A DNA stretch of 64,000 nucleotides from Oopsacas minuta. Taxonomy: Eukaryota > Porifera > Hexactinellida > Lyssacinosida > Leucopsacidae. Position 1 is the first letter of the stretch. The number at the start of each line of letters is the position of its first letter. The position numbers and the translations under genes are program-made. Below are positions 50,103 to 59,419 of this stretch, one piece after another. The stretch spans positions 124,001 to 188,000 of the forward strand of contig JAKMXF010000222.1 of assembly GCA_024704765.1 (NCBI GenBank), written 5' to 3'. The notes beneath the pieces were generated by a model. The model did no database searches. It saw only the letters and a program-made list of their open reading frames with translations, and had not been told where the DNA came from.

Positions 50103-51832
50103 TCAAACACTGATAGTTTTGAAAATATTGAATCCGCTTTCAGCAGTGCTAATCATAATTCCTGGTAACTGTGAATGCCAATGTATTTCTTTAATTTGTT
50201 TCTGACCTTTGTGCACGAATAATAGCTGAGGTGGTATACTGGTATCCTCGTCCATAGTACTATCAGTGACGTCACGTTCTGCAGATAAATCCCATTGTGT
50301 TATCTGGTTGTCTTCACCACTACCAGCAAACACAGGTGAATCCGATGGATGCCATTCGACCGACGTGATAGGACCGGAATGTTGCTTAAATAGTGCAGCA
50401 CAAGTTCCGTCACTAATTTTTCTCAAATCCCATACCTTTAACATTCCATCATCTCCACCACTCACTATAAACGGTTGTATTCTATTCCAAGTAATAACAT
50501 TAACATCTACGTCATGTGCTTGTGTAGTCAGCATACAAGCTTTATGCGGAGCAGCTCTAATATCCCACACACGAATAGTACCATCACAACTGCAAGAAGC
50601 GAATACAGTATCTTCATTCGGGCTCCATTGTAAATCCTCTACACTTTTAATATGCGCTGTGTATGGACGTTGATCTACATGCCAACCGCCCTCAATCGGT
50701 TGCCATAGATGTATATTTTTATTACAGTCACCTGTTAATAATCTACCTGGTACATTTCGCGACCAATCCATTGCGAAACCTTCACATTGATGGCCTGCGA
50801 AACTAAAAATCGGCTCGCATTTAATTCGTTCATCTGTCGGACCGGAAACGGAGGCTTGAATTGCCGCGAAATGTTTATCAAACTCATATATACTAACAAC
50901 ACCTAAATCCGACCATGTACTGACAATACATTTACTAGGGATATGTGAGTAACGTAGTCGATTAACACCACCATTATGAGCAATATTAATATTATCTAAT
51001 TCTGGCTTATCATCATAGTACTCGGATTCTTGTGAGGAATCACTGTCATTTTCATTTTCTTGGGTTCTCACTAGATTGTGTAGTTTCATTATTATAATAC
51101 TGTTTAGTGTGGGTAGAGTGGAGCTTGTGGTACCTACAATGATATGACATTAACATTCATGCAATCATTCAATATAGCATCTTTATATGGAGTTTATTAA
51201 CTTCCTTAAAAGGAATTTATTTCTATGTTTACTTGAAATATAATAGAATAAATGCACACTCAAATAAATACTTCCAGTAATTGAGCTCTAACAAGTATTT
51301 TGAATGAAATTTGGCTATGTTTTCACCATAATTTTATCTCTTCAACACATAAGTTTATATGAAAATTATATAGCTAACTAGTAGCTACAAATTTTGTGTA
51401 AAAATAGCCTTATGGACCATGAATATTCATTATCCATTATAACTACAGTCAAGTCCCGTTTTATTGAACACAGTTATATCGAATACCCGCTTATGTGGAA
51501 GTCCGAAATTGTACAAATATAGTCCCAAACATAATTTATACCGGTTATATCGAAGTAATTATCACGGTCCCTTGAACTACGATATAACAGGAGTTGAGTG
51601 TGCTATATTAACATAAACCTGCGGCTAAATACACTGTAAGTGGGTATTCTATTCCAGCGGGGATAGATGGGTTAGGAATGACGTCAAATGTCAGACATGG
51701 TATTCCTGTCTGCATAGCATGGTACAGTTCATAAGCTGAACTGTCATATGCCAACTCTTCATCTGATGAGTTTTCAGGTTTGCTTTGTTCCATAGCAACA
51801 GGAGGTGTTTGTGGAATGTTAGCTTCTGCCAT
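50103..51832 (-). CDS. GRWD1: Glutamate-rich WD repeat protein GRWD1
   Basis: WD40 histone chaperone and ribosome-biogenesis factor (yeast Rrb1). Exons on the - strand are 51832-51619 and 51133-50103, joined through a Gly codon (GCAG|GTACC), 414 residues (human 446). Exon 1 carries YDSSAYELYHAMQTGIPCLTFDVI and PLTVYLAAG, matching human YVLYHRAQTGAPCLSFDI..LPLTLYLCAG. Exon 2 holds an acidic stretch (ENENDSDSSQESEYYDD) and WD40 blades (FSFAGHQCEGFAMDWS, TGDCNKNIHLWQP, HIKSVEDLQWSPNEDTVFASCS, GGDDGMLKVWDL, GSGEDNQITQWDL). The donor is GTTTAT, weaker than most here. The 485-bp intron contains a family B MITE right next to the donor. Confidence 0.95.
51445..51601. mobile_element. Family B MITE in GRWD1 intron
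   Basis: Left end ACAGTCAAGTCCCGTTTTATTGAA and right end GATATAACAGGAGTTGAGTGT, with CCCGCTTATGTGGAAGTCCG and AAGTAATTATCACGGTCCCTTGA inside. It ends less than 20 bp from the GRWD1 exon 1 donor at 51618. Confidence 0.85.
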
Positions 51833-52144
51833 TTTAGAGTTTCTCTCTGTGAATTTGCTCTAAAAATGATTTAATATTGCGAGCATAAAGCTATCTCCAG
51901 TAATAGTGAAACTTCCACAAACGGGCCTGTGGAAACGGAGTGAAAAATAAAGATTCACATAGTATAAAGCCGAGCAAAAATAGTATTCAAGCACTACCAA
52001 CCTCATACGTACACAACTATTAATAACATGTTAATATTAATTATAATATAATAATAATACTGACTTTTACATTCTTGTAAAATCATTACAATATCACATG
52101 ATAAAATGAAAACGGCTAAGCTAATCAACCACAAGCACAGTTCT
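51833..52144. other. Intergenic GRWD1-MOB4 with family C fragment
   Basis: At 51904-51967 a short family C piece (AGTGAAACTTCCACAAACGGGCCTG, GGAAACGGAGTGAAAAATAAAG) has lost its right half. The rest is AT-rich, with an (ATA)n-like stretch at 52040-52060. Confidence 0.6.
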
Positions 52145-52822
52145 TCAATTTTTATCAGTGACGTCATCTTCATTATTATTTTCCTGTTTGATAATTGAGC
52201 TAATTTCAACTGGGATCGTTAAACTGTCCATTGTCAATAAATCATACTTCAGGGCAAATTTTGTGAAACGTAAACACATTTTAGTTTGGGATTCGTATTT
52301 ATCAAAAACTTCGCGATGTCTATAATAAGCATGCCCGAATATTCTATAAAGTCTCCGAGCGGTTGACTCAAGTCGTTGCATTGAACCGGATTTAACTGTG
52401 ACACGACTTGGAAATAGTTTAGTGTTATTTAGTATACTACATGAACCGTCTAGTGTGTGTAGTATGTAGTCAATAGCTGAACATTCTTTCGGTTTTTTAT
52501 GCACTGCACATAGATATACCTCATCACCATCTGCTTGCATATTTACACATTGTGTGGGTATACAACATGACTGTAAATGAACTGATAATGCATTTAGCTG
52601 TAGACAAATTTGTCTCATGTGTTCATATACCCAAAGGTTCTCTTCTACACCATTCGGACATTCAATCATTTTGTCAATATCATTCGGTTGTTCTCGAATC
52701 ATTTCTTGAAGGTATAATTGAGCTGTAAGAACAGTGTCAAGTTCTAAAGCATTGTATTGCCTCCAAAGGTAAAGATCTTCCTTCTTAGAACCTCTTCTAT
52801 TTCGGAGAAATGATTCAGCCAT
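52145..52822 (-). CDS. MOB4: MOB4/phocein, STRIPAK subunit
   Basis: Mob-family adaptor of the striatin-PP2A (STRIPAK) complex. Single exon, 225 residues, the family's usual length. Motifs: LYLWRQYNALELDTVLTAQLYLQEMI, WVYEHMRQICLQLNALSVHLQSCC, HKKPKECSAIDYILHTLDGS and LYRIFGHAYYRHREVFDKYES, close to human MOB4. The zinc ligands of the Mob fold are visible as Cys in CCIPTQC and the His pair in HAYYRH. The C-terminal tail (EISSIIKQENNNEDDVTDKN) is specific to this sequence. Confidence 0.94.
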   Translation of the reverse strand: MAESFLRNRRGSKKEDLYLWRQYNALELDTVLTAQLYLQEMIREQPNDIDKMIECPNGVEENLWVYEHMRQICLQLNALSVHLQSCCIPTQCVNMQADGDEVYLCAVHKKPKECSAIDYILHTLDGSCSILNNTKLFPSRVTVKSGSMQRLESTARRLYRIFGHAYYRHREVFDKYESQTKMCLRFTKFALKYDLLTMDSLTIPVEISSIIKQENNNEDDVTDKN

Positions 52823-53326
52823 GAAAAGTGATATTAAAACTCCCCCTAAGTCGTTTCTAATTATATATAATGAACAAAATTAATCCAACTCAACAAACTA
52901 TCAATTGTACAAATATATCTGTAGAGATCTGAAACTAGATCTTTATAATCAATTTTCTTAATAGAATAGGAAGTCTTTATACCACTGTTATACTATAGGT
53001 ATAGGAATATGCCTTATACGTAACCGTATTGGTAAAGTGAGAATACTAGAACTCGGCTTAAGACGTACGTATTTTTCTTCAAAACGGATTTTCTATTCAT
53101 GTACTAATTATATAGGAGGAGGAATAATACAGTCAAATCCAGTTATATCGAAGCTCAAGGGACCGCGATAATTACTTCGATATAACAGATTAAAGATATG
53201 TTACTTTTACGGTTTTGGATCATAATCGTACAATCTAAGACTTCTACATAAGTTTGATAAAATAATCATAATTAAGTGATATTTTGCAAATTACCTAAAG
53301 TAAAGATTTCTAATAGAAATTTTGAG
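52823..53326. other. Intergenic MOB4-TilS with truncated family B MITE
   Basis: At 53129-53250 a family B element has an intact left end (ACAGTCAAATCCAGTTATATC) and core (GGGACCGCGATAATTACTTCG, GTTTTGGATCATAATCGTAC), but the right end has decayed. Nothing else was recognised. Confidence 0.6.
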
Positions 53327-54745
53327 CTAAAAATCCATATGAAATTCATCATCAGCCACGTACTTTCTTCGTCTTTCAAATTTCTTACTTTTACGTAGAG
53401 TATGCATTGAACGAGGATGCGGCACAAACTTGCATTCACATACAGCATTCACGTTGTAATCTCTATAGAAGAAATGCGGCATATAAACGATCGTATCAGC
53501 TTTGTCCACGATTATAGGTAGGGAAAATCTATAGTGTATAACTGGTAGTTTCGTAGCTTTAATTCTCCGAACAGCCCTGAATACGAATTTCTGTTCTCTG
53601 GGAGATAATGAACGTATAATATAAGTCTCGTCACTGTCTGGTGTATCCATGTCTTGTTTCTTTAAAGATATTTCAAAGCGATTGTCCCAAAGCTTAGTCT
53701 CACCTATTTTAATGTTGGTTTTTTCAAGGCAACGTGTTTTGCCAATACTGATTACACCAGAGCTGCGATCTATTGTAGCGATCACATCGGATGTAATAGT
53801 CGTTTTCTGAATAGGTTTCTCAATATTTGGATGGAACAGATTTCTATAAACACGCGCCGCACCAATTTTTAGAAAATGTTTAGATCCGTGAATCAAACAG
53901 CTGGAAAGATGTGTAAATATTCGAAGAATAATTGGGTGAGGTAATTTCGAAATAGTAGAAACTGGACAGTAGTAATAACCATATTCAGGTTCCAATACCA
54001 AATGTGTTCTGAGAAATTCATTTACTTGGTTCTGTGTTTCGTGTGTAAAATTTTTTAGAAAAAATATCCCATTACTGATATCAGTAGCTAACACTGGATT
54101 ATGTGCAAGGATATGTCTTAAACAATTGCGAGTAAAAAGTGGAGAAAAGTTGGAATAATCTGTCACCCAATTGACTTTCTTTTCCTTACAAATTTCTTGG
54201 AGACTTTTCTTGGTTTCATTCAAGAATGGTCGGAGGATATAGATATTAGGATGCGTTTTAAAAGTTGTTTTAGGCTCCATCCCTTTCATACCATTCAAAC
54301 TACTTCCCATTTGGAAACGATGTAAAACTGTCTCCATTTGATCGAATAAATGATGAGCTGTGAGTAGGATTTTAACATTATTGTCATTACAATAATCGAG
54401 CAAAAGTTTATATCTTTCTTCCCTACATCTATGCTCAATTTTGTTAGTTGTAGGTTGCTCGTTGTGCCAGTCAATCTTCAAACAACGATGCAAATTAAAA
54501 TTATTGTTTTCAAGTATTTTTGTAACCAGGACAGCTTCTTCACTGCAGTGAGGTCGAATTTGATGATCAATCGTCAGCGCATGGATACAATTCGGTTTGA
54601 AATATGATTGACTTACAAATGCTAATGCTAAGCTATCACAACCGCCAGATACAGATACTGCTACGTGATCCACTGGTCGTACAGCTTGTCTTGTCATGAA
54701 GCTTGTAAATGCTTGTAGCAGTCGCTGCATTTTGCTACAAAACAA
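53327..54745 (-). CDS. TilS-like tRNA(Ile)-lysidine synthetase (PP-loop ATPase)
   Basis: Single exon, 472 residues. TilS attaches lysine to C34 of tRNA-Ile(CAU) so that it reads AUA. The PP-loop lies at about residue 34 (VSVSGGCDSLALAF). Further motifs are ALTIDHQIRPHCSEEA, CREERYKLLLDYC, LLTAHHLFDQMETVLHRFQMGSSLNGMKGM, YILRPFLNETKKSLQEICKE and WVTDYSNFSPLFTRNCLRHI, in the order and spacing of bacterial TilS. The usual AR of the AR-x-x-RY motif is CR here. About 240 residues follow that I cannot align to the bacterial C-terminal domains. The N-terminus (MFCSKMQRLLQAFTSFMTRQAVRP) has basic and hydrophobic residues and no acidic ones, as in a mitochondrial presequence. It sits between ordinary animal genes and has an ordinary AT-rich base composition. 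Confidence 0.85.
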   Translation of the reverse strand: MFCSKMQRLLQAFTSFMTRQAVRPVDHVAVSVSGGCDSLALAFVSQSYFKPNCIHALTIDHQIRPHCSEEAVLVTKILENNNFNLHRCLKIDWHNEQPTTNKIEHRCREERYKLLLDYCNDNNVKILLTAHHLFDQMETVLHRFQMGSSLNGMKGMEPKTTFKTHPNIYILRPFLNETKKSLQEICKEKKVNWVTDYSNFSPLFTRNCLRHILAHNPVLATDISNGIFFLKNFTHETQNQVNEFLRTHLVLEPEYGYYYCPVSTISKLPHPIILRIFTHLSSCLIHGSKHFLKIGAARVYRNLFHPNIEKPIQKTTITSDVIATIDRSSGVISIGKTRCLEKTNIKIGETKLWDNRFEISLKKQDMDTPDSDETYIIRSLSPREQKFVFRAVRRIKATKLPVIHYRFSLPIIVDKADTIVYMPHFFYRDYNVNAVCECKFVPHPRSMHTLRKSKKFERRRKYVADDEFHMDF

Positions 54746-55004
54746 TTATAATTAATATCGTAAATAATTCATTTTCATATTTTTGAGAGTTCTCTCGTAT
54801 GTACTTTTACACAGTAAAGCAGATTTTAGTGCTAACATACGAAGTTAATTGGTAAATAAAGTTCCATAACTTTGTAATACATAATTACAATAGAAAAGAG
54901 CGAATTAATCTTTAAACACAAATGTAAAACTCTTCAAGCATAAAATCCAAATAATTTTTAATAAGGACAAAATAGCAAATAAATAAGACACAATCAGTAA
55001 TTAT

Positions 55005-55400
55005 TCATTTCTTCTTCGTTTCATCAATTTCAATCTTCTTAACATAATTTCCTGGGAAAACTCCACTCAACTTAGTCTCCATATTTTTCCCACGGTACCA
55101 CCCATCTATCATTATCTCTGTTACCGACACAATCTGCCCTGTTTTCAATGCAATTTCATCTTCACTTGAAGGTGCGAAATCAAAAACAACTTCATATAAT
55201 TCACGTATTTTATCAGGCGCGCCTAAAAAACTTATTTGTTTCCCTTTAGTTTTTCCTGAATCCTGATGTACACAAACCAATACACTTCCATCTGAATGCT
55301 TCACGAATTGTGTATTAGTTACTTTTTCTAACAAAGTCTTTGGGGCTTTCGGATCTCCCTCAGCGCTTGCCTGACCTACTGAGTCTTTTTCCGCACTCAT
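55005..55400 (-). CDS. Small SH3-domain protein
   Basis: 131 residues from ATG 55400 (MSAEKDSVGQ); the frame is open to 55442. The first ~70 residues are charged with a possible strand (FVKHSDGSVLVCVHQDSG). Residues ~72-125 form one SH3 domain: VVFDFAPSSEDEIALKTGQIVSV, then GWYRGK and GVFPGNYVKKI, with the ligand-binding ALYDY-like (VFDFA), Trp and PxxY-like (FPGNYV) positions intact. It ends in a Lys-rich tail. Its SH3 is of the kind found in endocytic adaptors. I cannot name an orthologue. Confidence 0.75.
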   Translation of the reverse strand: MSAEKDSVGQASAEGDPKAPKTLLEKVTNTQFVKHSDGSVLVCVHQDSGKTKGKQISFLGAPDKIRELYEVVFDFAPSSEDEIALKTGQIVSVTEIMIDGWYRGKNMETKLSGVFPGNYVKKIEIDETKKK

Positions 55401-55442
55401 TGTAATAACAATCTTATTTTTACACAAAAACAAATGAGTCAA

Positions 55443-55857
55443 TTTATGTCTATTTTGTACATTAGCCTATGGAATTTTTTCAAGGATTCGAACATGTAAT
55501 AAGGAATTGTATGAAGACTTACATTGTAATACACACACACAGTAAATAAGCCATATACATTATGTGCAATTCATTGATAAAATGAATTATCATGGCGAAC
55601 CAATTGACCCATAAAACGGACATAAAATAGTGTTAATTATTGGTTGAATTCATCCGCTCTAGTCAAGAGTAATCCGTCAATAGCGGAAAATAACTCGCTG
55701 AGTACCTGTATATAACCTAATGATTCACACTGTAATCAATTGCCGTTAATGTAGAAATTCTATATAATAAATATTAAAATATTTAGATTAATATAAAAAG
55801 GAAAATAAGAGTAAATACAAATAGAATAACAATTAATTATGCCTAGAAGTGAGCAGG
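55443..55857. other. Intergenic SH3 protein-KRIT1-like
   Basis: About 415 bp, AT-rich. An (AC)n run lies at about 55532-55540 and no MITE or ORF was recognised. The promoter of the SH3 gene should lie next to 55400. Confidence 0.5.
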
Positions 55858-58800
55858 TTACAGTAGTATAGAGCTGTCAGTGCTTTCATGTGTTGATTTA
55901 GCTCTCCTTGGTGTAACCTCATATACCCAGCATTTATCAGGTAGATACCCATTCCAAGCTAACCAATCTATGAACTCATTCAGCTTCAAATAACCCGTAG
56001 CTTTGTATTGGAAAATTTTCTCTAATTCCTCCAATAAATCAGTAAACACTTCTTTCATACGAAGTAAGCTAATTGTTTCGGTTAAAAGGTCTTTGAGTTG
56101 ATTTGAGTCAACTTTTCCTGGTGAACTCTGAAACTTTACAAATAAACTTGATATTTTCTGTCTATGTCTAAGAGCCTGATCATCTAAAAGAAATAACCAA
56201 CTTCTCTTACAATTACTCCACCAAGAAATAAAATGCTTAAAAGTGAATGCTTGATCTGCACCGATCATTGCTTTCGCAGATATAATCTCTTCCGTTACAA
56301 TCTCACAGCCTAATTTGTAGCATAATTCGTGTATATCAATATTCTGGCTAGTGCCATGTTCTTCAATATGTGCGAAAAACACAGCCTGAGCTAAGAATAT
56401 CTTCTTATCTGCGAAATTTGACACATTACCCTCGGTGAAATCCTTTCGTCTCGCTACTTCCTCATTAAAACGTATTTGCCAATTTTTCACATCCTTTTGG
56501 TCTACTGGCTTATATCGCCCCCAAATCCTCGAATCCTGCGTACTAGCCTGGAGAATATCTTTCTGTGAAGTAAGCACATGATCAACAAACTCTGTAGCTA
56601 ACTTGTCAATAATACTAGCCTGTTTGGTGCGTATAACTAACGAAGCATCTGGTCGTACAAGGATTAGCTCAGATTTTTCCTGTGAGCTATCCCAATCAAC
56701 TTCTGAATATGACAATGTTTGTACTCCTTTTACAGAATCGTCACGTATTAAATGGAAACCCAACTCGTTCAAACCTAAGATAATAGGAACATTGCTAGTA
56801 GGTTTACGAATTGAACCGTGAAAAAACGATGCACCGTAATATGACCATTGCCAGCATACTTGTAAATAACCGCGAATTATCTCAGATCGTGTACAATCAA
56901 TAAATTCGTTCGACAACTTTTCATACATTTTGAACAGTTCACTCTCAAGTTTATCACTTGGAAATGCCTTAATAAATCGACTAGGAAGTATCCTATTCAT
57001 TTCCTTCTTCAAAGAGCCAGTGTAGTGCTCGTCAGCTTTATAAACCCCTAAACTAATTAACAAACGAAAAGAAGCAAGCCTTATGGCCTCAGAAATACTA
57101 CATATATAACGGCCACTAATCACATGCTTGAATGCATCCCAATATAGGAATTCTAGTACAATTGAGTTATCACAAGCTTTCTCGTTATCAACAGGGAGGA
57201 ATAGATTACGGCGAAAGAATATACCGGGATGTTCGGTATCTGGATTCTCAGAAAATACACGCGAAATTCCTTTGAATTTTGACAGCACTTGTAATGGCTT
57301 ATCAGATGGTAACAGTTGGATATGTATAGAGGAAGATTCTAACCAAATTGCGAAAAAATCGATTGCTTCATCTTTCGGTAAATCAAGTTTCTCATATAAA
57401 TCATATAGGATATCATCTACAATCGTTTGCTTACCGAAAGGTAACACTAACATCTGGCTATTCCCATCCATAAAGTTAACTTGAACCTGTGAAGAAGCGC
57501 GATTTGTCATTGTCATATATCGTTGGTTTTTCTTCCTCTGTCTAGCAACTTCGACTCTATTCTTCCCTTGTATATACGATACATAAGCTTCGTTAGCAGC
57601 CAGTCTGTATGCTTCAATCAAATTTCGTGCATTCGCTTCTAACAACTTCACTACAACCTCCCAGTCATTCTCTCTAACCTCTTTACAACATTCCAACGCG
57701 GTCTTACCATCGCTATTCACAGCGCTACGGTTTAGGTCACGATACTGCAGTAGGAAAGCCACGATAGCAGCGTGTCCATTCATAGCTGCAAAATGTAACA
57801 CTGTAGAACCGTTATTAGTCGCGATATCCACACCAGCATAACCTACTTGCACTAATAACTTTACAGTAGAAGTATGGCCATGCCAGCATGCATAATGCAA
57901 AGCTGTCCATGATTCAGAATCTAACTCATTGACCTTATAACCGTGATGTAATAGATTCCTTACACTATCTTCATTACCTTGACAAGCAGATCTATGCAGA
58001 GGGAATTTCTCTAGCCAAGATCCTTTAGCTGATTCCAGCAATTGACTTGTACTCTCTACTGATAGTACAACATTCTCTCCTACATTTTCGTAGTCAGGCA
58101 TGATCTTATTAAAGCCTGGATTTATAACACAATGAGCTACATTACGTCCGAATAACAGGCCGGATTTGAAGAGAGGGTTCAGTAGAGTCCAATTAGCTGG
58201 TATATAGTCCTGTAGATTCTGTTCAAATAAGCGATCTTCGTCTGTTGGAGTTTGTGAAACTCGTGAAATTTCACCAGTAGCAGATCGACTCATCCGCGAG
58301 AGCAAATCCGCATCAAACTGTGGGTTACGAATTGACATTTTGACACGTGACAATGCAGGCTTCGCGAAAATAATCGGTAAAGCTTGTGCGACTGCATGCT
58401 GCTGGCGTAACCACCTATCTAAACTACTAATCATTTCTCTGACACGGCCTAGAATCGGTATTTCTTCAGAATACATACCTCTAAGAATTTCATGGAAATT
58501 CTTGAAACAAGGATAATGATGTGTATTAGGGAAATTATCAATTGCATTAGAGTCAGTGTGAGAAACTGGGATTATGTAAAATGGAATTATCATTGATTCT
58601 GGGGAGACTGGCTTTGGATTCGAGGTGACGTCATCGTCGTAAGCATGTGGCATCTTATCACCTCCATGGATTGAAATGAAAATAGCACGACTCCCTTTTA
58701 TACCCTCCAAATTCGGTTGGCGAGCTCCTTCTAAAGTTGTCAATAATTTTCGTGTGTATTGCTCAAATTCTTCTAGTAATGAATTGTTTGGAGTCAAGTT

Positions 58801-59049
58801 TGGTTTAAGGGTGCAAGCAAACACACCGAAAAAATTCCGCATTGATTCACTAAGGTTTTTAGTGAGTAGAACCTCATAGTCTCTAGGATTATACTCGTTA
58901 GGGCTATCTAAATGTATAGGAAATCTTCTACGTAATAATGTACAGGCTAGCGATACTGATACATTAGATTCCGTAGGTTGTGTTTCAGGGTCTGATTCAG
59001 GATTAGCTTGGGGAGATTCTTGTGGTTCTGCTTGAAACAAAACAGGCAT
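55858..59049 (-). CDS. KRIT1-like ankyrin/FERM protein with long C-terminal extension
   Basis: Single exon, 1,063 residues; human KRIT1 is 736. Residues ~1-330 contain NPLF and NPGF motifs (WTLLNPLFKSGLL, CVINPGFNK), reminiscent of the NPxY/F motifs that bind ICAP1 and CCM2 in KRIT1. Ankyrin repeats lie at ~365-480 (FPLHRSACQGNEDSVRNLL, WTALHYACWHGHTSTVKLLV, STVLHFAAMNGHAAIVAFLL). A FERM-like region spans ~535-860: F1 (VQVNFMDGNSQMLVLPFG), F2 (AIRLASFRLLISLGVY), F3 (ASFFHGSIRKP..LGLNELGFHLI). Residues ~870-1063 are extra, helical, with an EF-hand-like segment near the end (YKATGYLKLNEFIDWLAWNG). Ankyrin followed by FERM is diagnostic of the KRIT1 group, which binds Rap1. Orthology is inference. 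Confidence 0.72.
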   Translation of the reverse strand: MPVLFQAEPQESPQANPESDPETQPTESNVSVSLACTLLRRRFPIHLDSPNEYNPRDYEVLLTKNLSESMRNFFGVFACTLKPNLTPNNSLLEEFEQYTRKLLTTLEGARQPNLEGIKGSRAIFISIHGGDKMPHAYDDDVTSNPKPVSPESMIIPFYIIPVSHTDSNAIDNFPNTHHYPCFKNFHEILRGMYSEEIPILGRVREMISSLDRWLRQQHAVAQALPIIFAKPALSRVKMSIRNPQFDADLLSRMSRSATGEISRVSQTPTDEDRLFEQNLQDYIPANWTLLNPLFKSGLLFGRNVAHCVINPGFNKIMPDYENVGENVVLSVESTSQLLESAKGSWLEKFPLHRSACQGNEDSVRNLLHHGYKVNELDSESWTALHYACWHGHTSTVKLLVQVGYAGVDIATNNGSTVLHFAAMNGHAAIVAFLLQYRDLNRSAVNSDGKTALECCKEVRENDWEVVVKLLEANARNLIEAYRLAANEAYVSYIQGKNRVEVARQRKKNQRYMTMTNRASSQVQVNFMDGNSQMLVLPFGKQTIVDDILYDLYEKLDLPKDEAIDFFAIWLESSSIHIQLLPSDKPLQVLSKFKGISRVFSENPDTEHPGIFFRRNLFLPVDNEKACDNSIVLEFLYWDAFKHVISGRYICSISEAIRLASFRLLISLGVYKADEHYTGSLKKEMNRILPSRFIKAFPSDKLESELFKMYEKLSNEFIDCTRSEIIRGYLQVCWQWSYYGASFFHGSIRKPTSNVPIILGLNELGFHLIRDDSVKGVQTLSYSEVDWDSSQEKSELILVRPDASLVIRTKQASIIDKLATEFVDHVLTSQKDILQASTQDSRIWGRYKPVDQKDVKNWQIRFNEEVARRKDFTEGNVSNFADKKIFLAQAVFFAHIEEHGTSQNIDIHELCYKLGCEIVTEEIISAKAMIGADQAFTFKHFISWWSNCKRSWLFLLDDQALRHRQKISSLFVKFQSSPGKVDSNQLKDLLTETISLLRMKEVFTDLLEELEKIFQYKATGYLKLNEFIDWLAWNGYLPDKCWVYEVTPRRAKSTHESTDSSILL

Positions 59050-59076
59050 TCTCTAGCTCTGTTTGGAAGGAAATCT

Positions 59077-59178
59077 ACAGTCAACTCTTTTTGTGTTAAT
59101 TTGACAGTTGGGACCATATTTGTTTAATATTAGGCTTCGATATAAGCGGGTGTTTCGATATGACAGGAGTTTACTGTA
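59077..59178. mobile_element. Family B MITE upstream of the KRIT1-like gene
   Basis: ACAGTCAACTCTTTTTGTGTTA on the left and GATATGACAGGAGTTTACTGTA on the right, with AGTTGGGACCATATTTG and CTTCGATATAAGCGGG inside. It begins 28 bp upstream of the KRIT1-like ATG (59049), so it probably lies in the 5' UTR or promoter. Confidence 0.85.
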
Positions 59179-59419
59179 ATACACAACGTATACGTATATC
59201 GGTGATTTACATATTTTACCACAAGAAAATGCGAATTTTTAGTGCCTAGAGAATATATCATAAACTGAACAACAAATAACAAAATCATTTGTTTACCTAA
59301 AAAGAAATACATGTCAATTCAGGAGTACAGTTTCAAACAATCCTGTCTCATAATACTAAAACTGAGCAATAATTGAGCCTAATTGAATTGAATTGATAAT
59401 ATTTACAAATATATTGTAT

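Noticed and set aside
10058-51133. Functional cluster of WD40 genes (KATNB1, SEC13, RAE1, GRWD1)
   Set aside because: They belong to different WD40 subfamilies and complexes and are far apart. WD40 genes are abundant, so chance is sufficient.
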